A stretch of DNA of 19,517 nt from Clostridiales bacterium UBA1728 (GTDB taxonomy: Bacteria > Bacillota > Clostridia > Oscillospirales > Oscillospiraceae). Numbering within the stretch: position 1 is the first letter of the stretch; the number at the start of each line of letters is the position of its first letter. The position numbers and the translations under genes are program-made. The stretch lies in contig DCIK01000017.1 in the NCBI GenBank assembly GCA_002315975.1, positions 1 to 19,517 of the forward strand, read 5' to 3'. The notes under the pieces are model-generated. The model saw nothing but the letters and a program-made list of their open reading frames with translations, was not told where the DNA came from and did not search any database. Shown here one piece after another: positions 5,600 through 13,326 of this stretch.

Positions 5600-6490
5600 T
5601 CAGTTCACATCATCCGCCACGGTTTCGGGGGGCTGCTCCAGAAGCTCGGGGTTTTTGAGGAAGTACTTCATGCATTTGAGCGCCTCCACTAGATAGCTGG
5701 CACCGGCGATACGCTCATCCACGGTGAAGCGGAGGTCCACCATATGCCGATCCTGCACCTCGCCGTCCTTGTCCAGCTCGTAGACATGGCGCTTGGCGCC
5801 GTAGCTCAGAAACAGGGGCAGGTTGCCAAAGTCGTAGATGTGGTGCTCCACGCTCTGCACGCCCAGACTGCCCAGGTCCAGCACCGACAGAGAGGCGTGG
5901 TAGGGGCTGGCCTCCAGAATCCGCCGGGGCAGAATGTCGAAGTAGTCCATGATCCGCAGACACATCAGATAGGGGCGCAGGAAAAAGCGGCTCAGCCGGG
6001 TCATGGAGGCGGAGAGACGGTCATAGTCGCTCTCGCCGGTGCCGGCCTGCACATCGTCAACGGCCTCGTTGATGCGGTTGTATACATCATATATTGTATC
6101 CGTGGGGCTGAAGCTGACCTTTACGGCGGTCCAGGCGGAGTCGCTGCCCACGCCCTTGCGGATGCGCAGCACCACCTGAATGTCGCTGCGGGCGAAGATG
6201 CGCCGTCCGGCCACAAAGCGGTTGATGCCCGGGCGCATACTCACCGTGCGCACATAGGCGGCCACCATCAGATGGGTGAAGTTCATGGCGCTGCTGCCCT
6301 CGGTGCGCTTGTCCATCAGCCACTGCTCCAGCGCGGAGATCTCGATATTGTCCGAGTAGCTGTCGCAGGCATCGCTGCGCCGGCGCATGATATAGGGTCC
6401 CAGATTGGTGGAGGGGTCAAGACTCCGCAGCTGACGCCCCTCTCTGCGATCACCCACGCGGCTGCCGGAATTCCGGTTATTTCTGGCCAT
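5600..6490 (-). CDS. Stand-alone E2/CAT-fold acyltransferase-like protein, probably lacking the catalytic His
   Basis: The gene encodes 296 residues with AGGAGG before ATG 6490. After a basic ~35-residue N-terminus, the chain follows the catalytic domain of 2-oxo acid dehydrogenase E2 subunits: NFTHLMVAAYVRTVSMRPGI at 70-89 (the E2 'F..KA...AL...P.LN' helix), SVLDLGSLGVQSVEHHIYDF at 202-221 (the 'TISNLG.LG' strand) and a C-terminal helix, YFLKNPELLEQPP. It has no lipoyl or E3-binding domain. The E2 active-site motif DHRxxDG appears as D258-E259-R260-I-A-G, so the catalytic His is replaced by Glu and the Asp is lost. Either it is inactive and structural or regulatory, or it uses other residues. 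No E1 or E3 genes are nearby. It has its own promoter and terminator. The fold is likely; the function is unknown. Confidence 0.75.
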   Translation of the reverse strand: MARNNRNSGSRVGDRREGRQLRSLDPSTNLGPYIMRRRSDACDSYSDNIEISALEQWLMDKRTEGSSAMNFTHLMVAAYVRTVSMRPGINRFVAGRRIFARSDIQVVLRIRKGVGSDSAWTAVKVSFSPTDTIYDVYNRINEAVDDVQAGTGESDYDRLSASMTRLSRFFLRPYLMCLRIMDYFDILPRRILEASPYHASLSVLDLGSLGVQSVEHHIYDFGNLPLFLSYGAKRHVYELDKDGEVQDRHMVDLRFTVDERIAGASYLVEALKCMKYFLKNPELLEQPPETVADDVN

Positions 6491-6546
6491 GGTTCTGCCT
6501 CCTGTGTCTTTGCGCTCTACGCCATACTTCCCATAATACTGTCGGC

Positions 6547-6575
6547 ATTATAGCGTGAAAAGCTCCACTTGACAA
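6547..6575 (-). promoter_or_regulatory. Promoter of the E2-like gene
   Basis: On the minus strand, TTGTCA (6575-6570), a 17-nt spacer and TATAAT (6552-6547) lie 57 nt upstream of ATG 6490. It diverges from the ATPase operon promoter. Confidence 0.75.
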
Positions 6576-6690
6576 GAGAAAAAACATTTCCCCTGCCGGA
6601 ATATGAAGCAATATAGCATATATGCAAAAAATGCATAGAATGAAACAAAAGAAGCATAGTGCATTTTCTTGAAAAAAATGACGAAATGTC

Positions 6691-6719
6691 TTGCCAAGCT
6701 TGCAAAAAAGCTGTATAAA
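6691..6719 (+). promoter_or_regulatory. Promoter of the V-type ATPase operon
   Basis: TTGCCA (6691-6696), a 17-nt spacer and TATAAA (6714-6719, preceded by TG) lie 42 nt before the first gene. The surrounding ~150 bp is markedly AT-rich compared with the rest of the window. Confidence 0.7.
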
Positions 6720-6760
6720 TGTATAGCAGTGAAAAGTTTTAGTTGCAGGGAGGTGTAAGA

Positions 6761-7075
6761 ATGTCAATGGATGCGATCACGGCTGTCAGCACCGCTGAAG
6801 CCGAGGCCAAGGCCGCCGTTGCCGCTGCCGAGGCGAAAGCCCGCCAGCTGGTTATGGATGCCGAAGCCGCCGGTAAGGCAGCAGTGGAAGCAGCACTCGC
6901 CAAAGCAGGCACAGAGCTTCAGGAGCTCGCCGCCAAGGCCGCCAAAGAGGCGGAAGCCACGGCTGCCGAGTTTGCCAGGGAAGCAGAGACCAAGAAAGCA
7001 GCACTGCGCGCTGAGGCCGGAGCCAAGCTCGAAAAAGCCGCAGATCTCGTAGTGGAAAGGATCGTGAACAGCTGA
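6761..7075 (+). CDS. ntpF: V/A-type ATPase subunit G/H (peripheral stalk)
   Basis: The gene encodes 104 residues starting MSMDAITAV. ATG 6761 is preferred over the upstream 6743 start because GGGAGGT sits 7-8 nt before it. The chain is almost entirely Ala/Glu/Lys-rich and predicted helical, as expected for the coiled-coil peripheral stalk subunit that pairs with subunit E to hold the catalytic head still against the membrane part. It ends one base before the next ATG. Sequence alone is low-complexity, so the assignment rests on length, composition and first position in an operon ordered like E. hirae ntpFIKECGABD. Confidence 0.85.
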   Translation: MSMDAITAVSTAEAEAKAAVAAAEAKARQLVMDAEAAGKAAVEAALAKAGTELQELAAKAAKEAEATAAEFAREAETKKAALRAEAGAKLEKAADLVVERIVNS

Positions 7076-7076
7076 G

Positions 7077-9062
7077 ATGTCCATTCAGAAAATGAAAAAA
7101 CTCCGGCTCGTCGCAATCCGCTCCAAGAAAGAGGAGCTGCTGCGTGAGCTCATTCGCCTCGGTTGCGTTGAGTTCTCGGAGCAGGACACTGCGGGTAATG
7201 AGCAGGCCGTTCGCGAGAGCAGCCAGCTTATGAGCCTCAAGTCCCAGCGCACCGCTCTTGTGGGAGCGGTGAACACCCTCGGAAAGTACGCGCCGGTAAA
7301 GAGCAGCCTGCTCGCCCCCACGCCGGAGTTTGATGGAGAGGTTCTCCTGGACGACAGCGACATTGAAGCTGCCATGCAGGTCACCGCTACCATTGAGGGG
7401 TCGGAAGACCGTATCCGCCGCGCCAACGCCGAGGACAGCCGTCAGAGAGGCATTATCGAGTCTCTCGCTCCCTGGATGAAGCTTGACCTTCCCCTGGAGC
7501 AGGACGGCACCGAGCGCACCATCATCCTCAAGGGCACCTTCCCCGTTCGTCAGTCCCTGGATGCCGTGGCCAACGCTCTTCGTCAGGTCTCTGAGGAGGC
7601 CGAGCTCTTCCCCGTCAGCGACGATAAGACCGCCCACTATGCGCTCATCGTCTGCATGAAGGAGGACGCTGCCGCCATGCAGGAGACTCTGCGTACCTTC
7701 GGCTTTGCCGCCGCTGCCGTCACCGGCATGATCGGCACCGCCAAGGAATGCACCGCCGCTGCCGAGGCCGCCATCAAGGCCCTTGCCGCCGAGAAGGAAG
7801 AGGCCACCAAGGCCATCGTGGCTCAGGCCGGTCAGCGCGATGCCCTCAAGCTCGCCGCCGACAAGCTTCAGGCCAAGATCGCCATGGCTGAGGCGGAGGA
7901 GACCATGCTCGGCACCGAGAAGACCGTGGTCATGGAGGGCTGGATGCCCGCCGACAAGGAAGAGGAGCTGGGCAAGCTCTTCGATGCCTATGACTGCGCC
8001 TGGGAGGCCGAGGAGCCCGCCGAGGAAGAGTATCCCAACGTGCCCGTGAAGCTGGTGAACAACAAGTTTACCAACGCTCTCAACATGGTCACCAATATGT
8101 ACTCTCTCCCCGCCTACGGCACCGTTGACCCCAACCCCCTGATGGCCCCCTTCTTTATCCTCTTCTTCGGTCTGATGATGGCCGACATCGGCTACGGCAT
8201 TATTATGATCATCGCTGCCGTCGTGGCCCTCAAAAAGATGAAGCCCAGAGAAGGCAATCTGGCTTTTGCTCAGCTGCTGCTCTACGGTGGCATCTCCACT
8301 ACCCTCTGCGGTGTGCTCACCGGCGGCCTCTTCTCCGATATTCCCAAGCAGGTTTACGACATCGTCAACCCCAACGGTAACTGGCAGGGTCTCTGGAACC
8401 TCTTCAGCCCCGAAACCGACTCCACTCTGGTGCTCTACGGCTCCATGGTGCTGGGTGTGCTCCACCTGAACACCGGTCTGGCCGTGAACTTCTCCCAGAA
8501 GCTCAAGCGCGGCGAGGTTGCCTCCGCTGTGTTTGAGGAGCTGTCTCTGTGGATCATGCTGGTTGGCGGCCTGGTCTGGGGCAGCACCATGCTCTTCAGC
8601 GGCGTCAGCCCCGTGGTCGGCAAGGTGGGTCTCGGCATTCTGGCTGTGGGTACCGCCATGCTGCTCTTCGGCTCCGGCCGGGAAGAAAAGGGCTTCGGCA
8701 AGATTACCGCGGCCTTCGGCTGCATCTACAATACCGCCACCGGCTGGTTCGGCGATATCCTCTCCTATTCCCGTATCATGGCCCTGATGCTGGCCGGCGG
8801 CGTTGTCGGCAAGGTGTTTAACACCGTTGCCGTTATGCCTGCCAAGAATGCCGGCGGCTTCAATGTGGTCACCTTCATCGTCTTCGTGCTGATCTTCACC
8901 ATCGGCCATGTGCTGAACTTCGCTCTGAACCTGCTGGGCTGCTATGTCCATGACCTGCGTCTGCAGTGCCTGGAGTTCTTCGGCAAGTTCTATCAGGACG
9001 GCGGCAAGGCCTTCAAGCCCCTGAAGTTCGAGGGCGATTACGTTCGCGCAAAGGAAAATTAA
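7077..9062 (+). CDS. ntpI: V/A-type ATPase subunit I (a-subunit, membrane stator)
   Basis: The gene encodes 661 residues, the usual length. Residues 1-~330 form a cytosolic, helix-rich arm (MSIQKMKKLRLVAIRSKKEE) that contacts the peripheral stalks. From ~345 the membrane half begins (LMAPFFILFFGLMMADIGYG), with about seven to eight transmembrane helices. The family's essential Arg facing the c-ring is visible as Arg566 in LSYSRIMALMLAGG. This subunit supplies the ion half-channels. The TGA of ntpF and this ATG are separated by one base, so the genes are translationally coupled. No damage is seen. Confidence 0.97.
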   Translation: MSIQKMKKLRLVAIRSKKEELLRELIRLGCVEFSEQDTAGNEQAVRESSQLMSLKSQRTALVGAVNTLGKYAPVKSSLLAPTPEFDGEVLLDDSDIEAAMQVTATIEGSEDRIRRANAEDSRQRGIIESLAPWMKLDLPLEQDGTERTIILKGTFPVRQSLDAVANALRQVSEEAELFPVSDDKTAHYALIVCMKEDAAAMQETLRTFGFAAAAVTGMIGTAKECTAAAEAAIKALAAEKEEATKAIVAQAGQRDALKLAADKLQAKIAMAEAEETMLGTEKTVVMEGWMPADKEEELGKLFDAYDCAWEAEEPAEEEYPNVPVKLVNNKFTNALNMVTNMYSLPAYGTVDPNPLMAPFFILFFGLMMADIGYGIIMIIAAVVALKKMKPREGNLAFAQLLLYGGISTTLCGVLTGGLFSDIPKQVYDIVNPNGNWQGLWNLFSPETDSTLVLYGSMVLGVLHLNTGLAVNFSQKLKRGEVASAVFEELSLWIMLVGGLVWGSTMLFSGVSPVVGKVGLGILAVGTAMLLFGSGREEKGFGKITAAFGCIYNTATGWFGDILSYSRIMALMLAGGVVGKVFNTVAVMPAKNAGGFNVVTFIVFVLIFTIGHVLNFALNLLGCYVHDLRLQCLEFFGKFYQDGGKAFKPLKFEGDYVRAKEN

Positions 9063-9116
9063 CATAAGCGTCAACAAAAAACGAGTAAAAAACTTTCTTA
9101 GGAGGAAAGAAACACA

Positions 9117-9596
9117 ATGGAAAACATTCTCATGACTATCGGCGGCAAGGCTATTGCCATGATGGGCGCGGCTCTCGCCGGCGCTCTCGCCTGCGTTGGT
9201 TCCGCCAAGGGCACCGGCATCACCGGTGAAGCCGGCGCCGGCCTCGTCTCCGAAGATCCCAGCAAGTCCGGTAAGGTTATGATTCTCCAGGTTATCCCCG
9301 GCACCCAGGGCCTCTACGGCTTCGTTATTTTCTTCCTGGCCTTCCTGAAGATTTCCGCTGTTGACACCATCTCCCTGATGCAGGGCGGCCAGATCTTCTT
9401 CGCCTGCCTGCCCATCGCTCTCGGTGGCTGGCTCTCCGCCGTTGCCCAGGGCAAGGTTGCCGCTGCCTCCATCAACATTCTTGCCAAGAAGCCCGACGAC
9501 TGGTCCAAGGGCATGATCATGTGCATCGTCGTCGAGTTCTACGCCATTCTCTGCCTGCTGGCCTCCTTCCTGATGCTCAACGCCATCACCCTGTAA
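9117..9596 (+). CDS. ntpK: V/A-type ATPase subunit K (c-ring), Na+-type ligand set
   Basis: The gene encodes 159 residues: two fused hairpins, four transmembrane helices, typical of the 16-kDa V-type c subunit. A strong AGGAGGAAAG site precedes it after a 54-nt gap, suitable for the high copy number of ring subunits. The ion-carrying Glu is E140 in CIVVEFYAILCLL. Other positions match the Na+ ligands defined in E. hirae NtpK (L61, T64, Q65, Q110, E139): here I60, T63 and Q64 in QVIPGTQGLYGF, and Q111 in SAVAQGKV. The ring is therefore predicted to bind Na+. The first hairpin lacks a carboxylate at the equivalent position, as is usual in V-type rings. Confidence 0.97.
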   Translation: MENILMTIGGKAIAMMGAALAGALACVGSAKGTGITGEAGAGLVSEDPSKSGKVMILQVIPGTQGLYGFVIFFLAFLKISAVDTISLMQGGQIFFACLPIALGGWLSAVAQGKVAAASINILAKKPDDWSKGMIMCIVVEFYAILCLLASFLMLNAITL

Positions 9597-9615
9597 GCAA
9601 AAAGGCGGGTTTGAT

Positions 9616-10203
9616 ATGAAAGGCACTGAAAAAATCATCGCGCACATCCAGGCTGATGCTCAGGCTCAGGTTGACGCGATTCTCGCCAAGTGCGAGGAGC
9701 AGTGCGCCGCCCTCCGCAGTGAGTATGAGGCTAAGGCCAACGCTGCCTATGAAGAGCGGCTGCGCGTCGGCAAGGAAGAATGCGCTGCCCAGACGGAGTC
9801 TACCAACCGTCTGGCCCAGATGGAAGCCCGCAAGGGCGTGCTGGCCCTCAAGCAGGAGATGATCTCCGAGTCCTTTGAGAAGGCCTGCGCCAAGATCGTG
9901 GCTCTGCCTCAGGAGCAGTATGTGGCTCTCCTGGCCAAGCTGGCCAAGGAAGCTGCCGTCACCGGCGATGAGCGCATCGTGCTCAACAAGCGTGACAAGG
10001 CTGCCGTGGGTGCCGCCGTGGTCGAAAAGGCCAATGCCCTGCTGGGCAGCGGCAAGCTCACCCTCGCGGATGAGACCGGCGATTTCGTCGGTGGCCTCAT
10101 CCTGCGCCGCGAGAGCATCGAAGTCAACTGCACCGCCGAGCTTCTGGTGAAGCTCAGCCGCGACGAGCTCTCCTCCAAGGTGGCGGGCGTTCTGTTCGCG
10201 TAA
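9616..10203 (+). CDS. ntpE: V/A-type ATPase subunit E (peripheral stalk)
   Basis: The gene encodes 195 residues starting MKGTEKIIAHIQADAQAQVD at ATG 9616, 19 nt after ntpK. The N-terminal ~100 residues form a long charged helix that pairs with subunit G/H. The C-terminal ~90 residues are the globular domain that binds the top of the A3B3 head (typical GGLILR...IEVNCTAE motif). Length is normal for bacterial E subunits (about 190-200). It is the fourth gene in the operon. Confidence 0.93.
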   Translation: MKGTEKIIAHIQADAQAQVDAILAKCEEQCAALRSEYEAKANAAYEERLRVGKEECAAQTESTNRLAQMEARKGVLALKQEMISESFEKACAKIVALPQEQYVALLAKLAKEAAVTGDERIVLNKRDKAAVGAAVVEKANALLGSGKLTLADETGDFVGGLILRRESIEVNCTAELLVKLSRDELSSKVAGVLFA

Positions 10204-10227
10204 TCCCGTCAGCAGGGAGGTAACGAA

Positions 10228-11220
10228 TTGGCTACGAATAAAGAAAGCTATCTCTGCCTGTCTGCCATGCTTCGTGCCAGAGAGAATAAGCTCCTCAACG
10301 AGGAAAAGGCCCAGCGTATGCTGGACGCCGCCAACTTCGCCGAGGCTGCCAAGCTCCTGGTGGACTGCGGTTATGAGGATATGTCCTCCATGAACAGCAC
10401 TGAGATCAACGCTGCTCTCAATGCCCACCGCAGCGCCATTCTTTACGAGCTGGACGGTCTCGTGCCCGAAGAGGGAATCGTGGAACTGTTCCGCATGAAG
10501 TATGACTACCATAATGCCAAGACCGTCATCAAGGCCGAGGCTATGGGTCAGGAACCTGAGAGACTTATGAGCGACGCCGGTCGCATGAAGCCGGCTGCTC
10601 TCCTTGACGAATATCAGGAGGAGCATTACAGCGCCATGCCCGGTGAGCTGGGTACTGCCATGGCCAAGGCCAAGGCGGTTCTCGCCCGCACCGGCAACCC
10701 CCAGCTGGCTGACACCGTTCTCGATCAGGCTTATTTCGATGAGCTGAGCGCCGGTGCCAAAAAGCTGAACAACGCATTTATTGCGGACTATGTCCGTACT
10801 CTCATCGACAGCACCAACCTGAAGATCGCCGTCCGCATTCTGCGTGTGGGCCTTGGCAGCGATGCCATGGTCGATACCCTCATCCGCGGCGGCAGCGTGG
10901 AAACCGACCGGATCATCGCCGCCGGCGACGGAGAGAGCATCTCTGCCCTCTTTGATTACGGCAAGCTGGAAAAGGCCGCTTCTCTCGTGTCTGATGTCAT
11001 CCGGGGCGGCTCGCTCACGGCCTTTGAGCTGGAGTGCGACAATGCTGTCAATGCCTATCTCAAGGGCGCCAAGCTCATGAGTTACGGCATGGAGTGCGTG
11101 GTGGCCTATGTGGCCGCTGTGGAGACCGAGATCACCGCCGTGCGCATGATTCTCAACGGCTTCCTCGACGGCATCGCCCCTGCGCGTACTATGGAAAGGC
11201 TGCGTGATATGTATGCATAA
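10228..11220 (+). CDS. ntpC: V/A-type ATPase subunit C (d-type, couples rotor to c-ring)
   Basis: The gene encodes 330 residues. It starts with TTG at 10228, chosen because GGGAGG lies 7 nt upstream and the reading begins MATNKESYLCLSAMLRARE. The family is the all-helical, funnel-shaped subunit that sits on the c-ring and grips the D/F central shaft. Typical features are FRMKYDYHNAKTVIKAEAMG near 90-110 and a C-terminal segment VVAYVAAVETEITAVRMIL that conserves the family's YxxxxExEIxxIRxI pattern. It overlaps the start of the next gene by 8 nt. Confidence 0.94.
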   Translation: MATNKESYLCLSAMLRARENKLLNEEKAQRMLDAANFAEAAKLLVDCGYEDMSSMNSTEINAALNAHRSAILYELDGLVPEEGIVELFRMKYDYHNAKTVIKAEAMGQEPERLMSDAGRMKPAALLDEYQEEHYSAMPGELGTAMAKAKAVLARTGNPQLADTVLDQAYFDELSAGAKKLNNAFIADYVRTLIDSTNLKIAVRILRVGLGSDAMVDTLIRGGSVETDRIIAAGDGESISALFDYGKLEKAASLVSDVIRGGSLTAFELECDNAVNAYLKGAKLMSYGMECVVAYVAAVETEITAVRMILNGFLDGIAPARTMERLRDMYA

Positions 11221-11527
11221 GATCGGTGTTATGGGCCGTCGCGAAACGGTCATCGGCTTCAAGGCACTGGGTCTGGATGTGTTCCCCACCTCCGACATCA
11301 CGGAGGCCCGGCACACTCTGCGCCGCATCGCCAAGCCCGAAGAGAACTACGCAATCATCTATGTGGAAGAGAACCTTGCCAAGGAGCTCTGGAGCGACAT
11401 CAGTCGTTACAAGGATGCTCCCACCCCCGCCATCATTCTGATCCCCGGGCGTGACGGCTCTCTGGGTCTCGGCCAGTCGGCTCTGCAGGAGGCCGTGGAG
11501 CGCGCTGTTGGCTCCAACATTCTGTGA
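11213..11527 (+). CDS. ntpG: V/A-type ATPase subunit F (central shaft)
   Basis: The gene encodes 104 residues from ATG 11213 (MHKIGVMGRRETVIGFKALG), which matches the usual subunit F N-terminus. A GTG at 11204 would add three residues and cannot be excluded; GGAAAGG at 11193-11199 could serve either. The protein is the small CheY-like subunit that binds D in the rotating shaft and modulates ATPase activity. The conserved LGLDVF, YAIIYVEE and IPG segments are present. It overlaps the ntpC stop by 8 nt. The symbol follows the E. hirae naming. Confidence 0.9.
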   Translation: MHKIGVMGRRETVIGFKALGLDVFPTSDITEARHTLRRIAKPEENYAIIYVEENLAKELWSDISRYKDAPTPAIILIPGRDGSLGLGQSALQEAVERAVGSNIL

Positions 11528-11556
11528 TAACCACGAAGAAAGAAGGTAAGTAACTT

Positions 11557-13326
11557 TTGAGCGGTAAAGTTATTAAAGTATCCGGCCCTCTGGTGACTGC
11601 CAACGGTCTGCAGGACGCGAATGTGTCCGACGTGGTCCGTGTCGGTAAGCAGCAGCTGGTCGGCGAGATCCTGAATATGACCGGCGGCACCGCCTCCATT
11701 CAGGTTTACGAAGAGACCTCCGGCCTTGGCCCCGGCGCCGAGGTCATCAGCACCGGTATGCCCATGAGCGTTGAGCTCGGACCCGGTATGCTGGAGAACA
11801 TTTACGACGGTATTCAGCGTCCTCTGCCCGAAATTCGCGCCCTCACCGGCGAGACCATCGCCCGTGGCGTGAACGTCCCCTCTCTGAACCGCACCAAGGA
11901 ATGGGAATTCGTTCCCGTGGCCAAGGTGGGCGACGAGCTGGTGGGCGGCGATGTCCTCGGCACCGTGCAGGAGACCACCGCCATTTCCCACAAGATCATG
12001 GTTCCCCCCAACACCAAGGGCACCCTGGTTGACATCAAGGCCGGCAAGTTCACCGTCGAGCAGACTGTCGCCACCCTGAAGCTTGCTGACGGCAAGACCC
12101 TGGACCTGAACATGATCCAGCGCTGGCCCGTCCGTATTCAGCGTCCTTACGCTGCCAAGCACACCCCCAGCCGTCCTCTGAACTCCGGACAGCGCGTGGT
12201 TGATACCCTCTTCCCCGTGGCCAAGGGCGGCACCGCCGCTATCCCCGGCCCCTTCGGCGCCGGCAAGACCGTGCTGCAGCACGCTCTGGCCAAGTGGTCC
12301 GATGTGGACATCGTTATCTACATCGGCTGCGGCGAGCGCGGCAACGAGATGACCGACGTTCTTAACGAGTTCCCCGAGCTGGTTGACCCCCGTAACGGCG
12401 AGCCTCTGATGAAGCGTACCGTTCTGATCGCCAACACCTCCGATATGCCCGTGGCAGCCCGTGAGGCTTCCATCTACACCGGCATCACCATCGCCGAGTA
12501 CTTCCGTGACATGGGCTACGACGTGGCCGTTCTGGCTGACTCCACCTCCCGCTGGGCCGAGGCCCTCCGTGAGATGTCCGGTCGTCTGGAAGAGATGCCC
12601 GGCGAGGAAGGCTACCCCGCCTACCTGGCCTCCCGTATCGCCCAGTTCTACGAACGCGCCGGCGTTGTTGAGTGCCTTGGCAAGGACGGCCGTATGGGTT
12701 CCGTCACCGCCATCGGCGCCGTGTCTCCTCCGGGCGGCGACATTTCCGAGCCCGTCTCTCAGGCCACCATGCGTATCGTCAAGGTGTTCTGGTCTCTGGA
12801 CTCCTCTCTGGCCTACGCCCGTCACTTCCCCGCCATCAACTGGATGAACTCCTACTCCAACTACGACGATACCCTTCGTCCCTTCTACGACAAGACCTTC
12901 GGCAGCGGCTTCATGCAGAACCGCACTAAGGCTATGGCCATTCTGCAGGAAGAGAACGAGCTGAACGAAATCGTCCGTCTGGTCGGTCAGGACGCTCTGT
13001 CCGCCGATGACCAGCTCACTCTTGAGACTGCCCGTATGATCCGTGAGGACTTCCTGCAGCAGAACTCCTTCGTGGTTGAGGATGCCTACTCCTCCTACGA
13101 TAAGCAGTACAACCTGCTGGACATGATCCTCAAGTACGACTCCCTCTGCCGTGAGGCCCTGACCAAGGGCGCCTCCCTGCAGAAGCTGAGCCTCATTCCC
13201 GCCCGTGCCAGCATTGGCCGTGCCAAGACTGTGGATCAGGAAGTCTACAAGGGCCAGTACGACGAAATCATCAAGAACATGACAGCCGAAATCAACGCTG
13301 TTGTCGCAGGAGGCGAAGAGGAATGA
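11557..13326 (+). CDS. ntpA: V/A-type ATPase catalytic subunit A
   Basis: The gene encodes 589 residues. It starts with TTG 11557 (MSGKVIKVSGPLVTANGL); AGAAGGT lies upstream. The Walker A motif GPFGAGKT occupies 231-238 with Lys237, and the catalytic Glu is E260 in CGERGNE. The LADSTSRWAEALREMSGRLE block and the A-subunit-specific bulge insertion (~120-190) are also present. Length is normal (E. hirae has 593). Three copies alternate with subunit B and hydrolyse ATP, driving rotation of the D/F shaft and c-ring. Its stop overlaps the next start in ATGA. Codon use is strongly biased towards C- and T-ending codons, suggesting high expression; this also generates long spurious antisense frames. 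Confidence 0.98.
   Translation: MSGKVIKVSGPLVTANGLQDANVSDVVRVGKQQLVGEILNMTGGTASIQVYEETSGLGPGAEVISTGMPMSVELGPGMLENIYDGIQRPLPEIRALTGETIARGVNVPSLNRTKEWEFVPVAKVGDELVGGDVLGTVQETTAISHKIMVPPNTKGTLVDIKAGKFTVEQTVATLKLADGKTLDLNMIQRWPVRIQRPYAAKHTPSRPLNSGQRVVDTLFPVAKGGTAAIPGPFGAGKTVLQHALAKWSDVDIVIYIGCGERGNEMTDVLNEFPELVDPRNGEPLMKRTVLIANTSDMPVAAREASIYTGITIAEYFRDMGYDVAVLADSTSRWAEALREMSGRLEEMPGEEGYPAYLASRIAQFYERAGVVECLGKDGRMGSVTAIGAVSPPGGDISEPVSQATMRIVKVFWSLDSSLAYARHFPAINWMNSYSNYDDTLRPFYDKTFGSGFMQNRTKAMAILQEENELNEIVRLVGQDALSADDQLTLETARMIREDFLQQNSFVVEDAYSSYDKQYNLLDMILKYDSLCREALTKGASLQKLSLIPARASIGRAKTVDQEVYKGQYDEIIKNMTAEINAVVAGGEEE

Noticed and set aside
6852..9647. 931-codon open frame on the minus strand, antisense to ntpF, ntpI and ntpK
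   Set aside because: It is a shadow of the strongly biased codon use in the ATPase genes. The translation is low-complexity and His/Gly/Glu-rich with no family features, and it crosses three well-supported genes.
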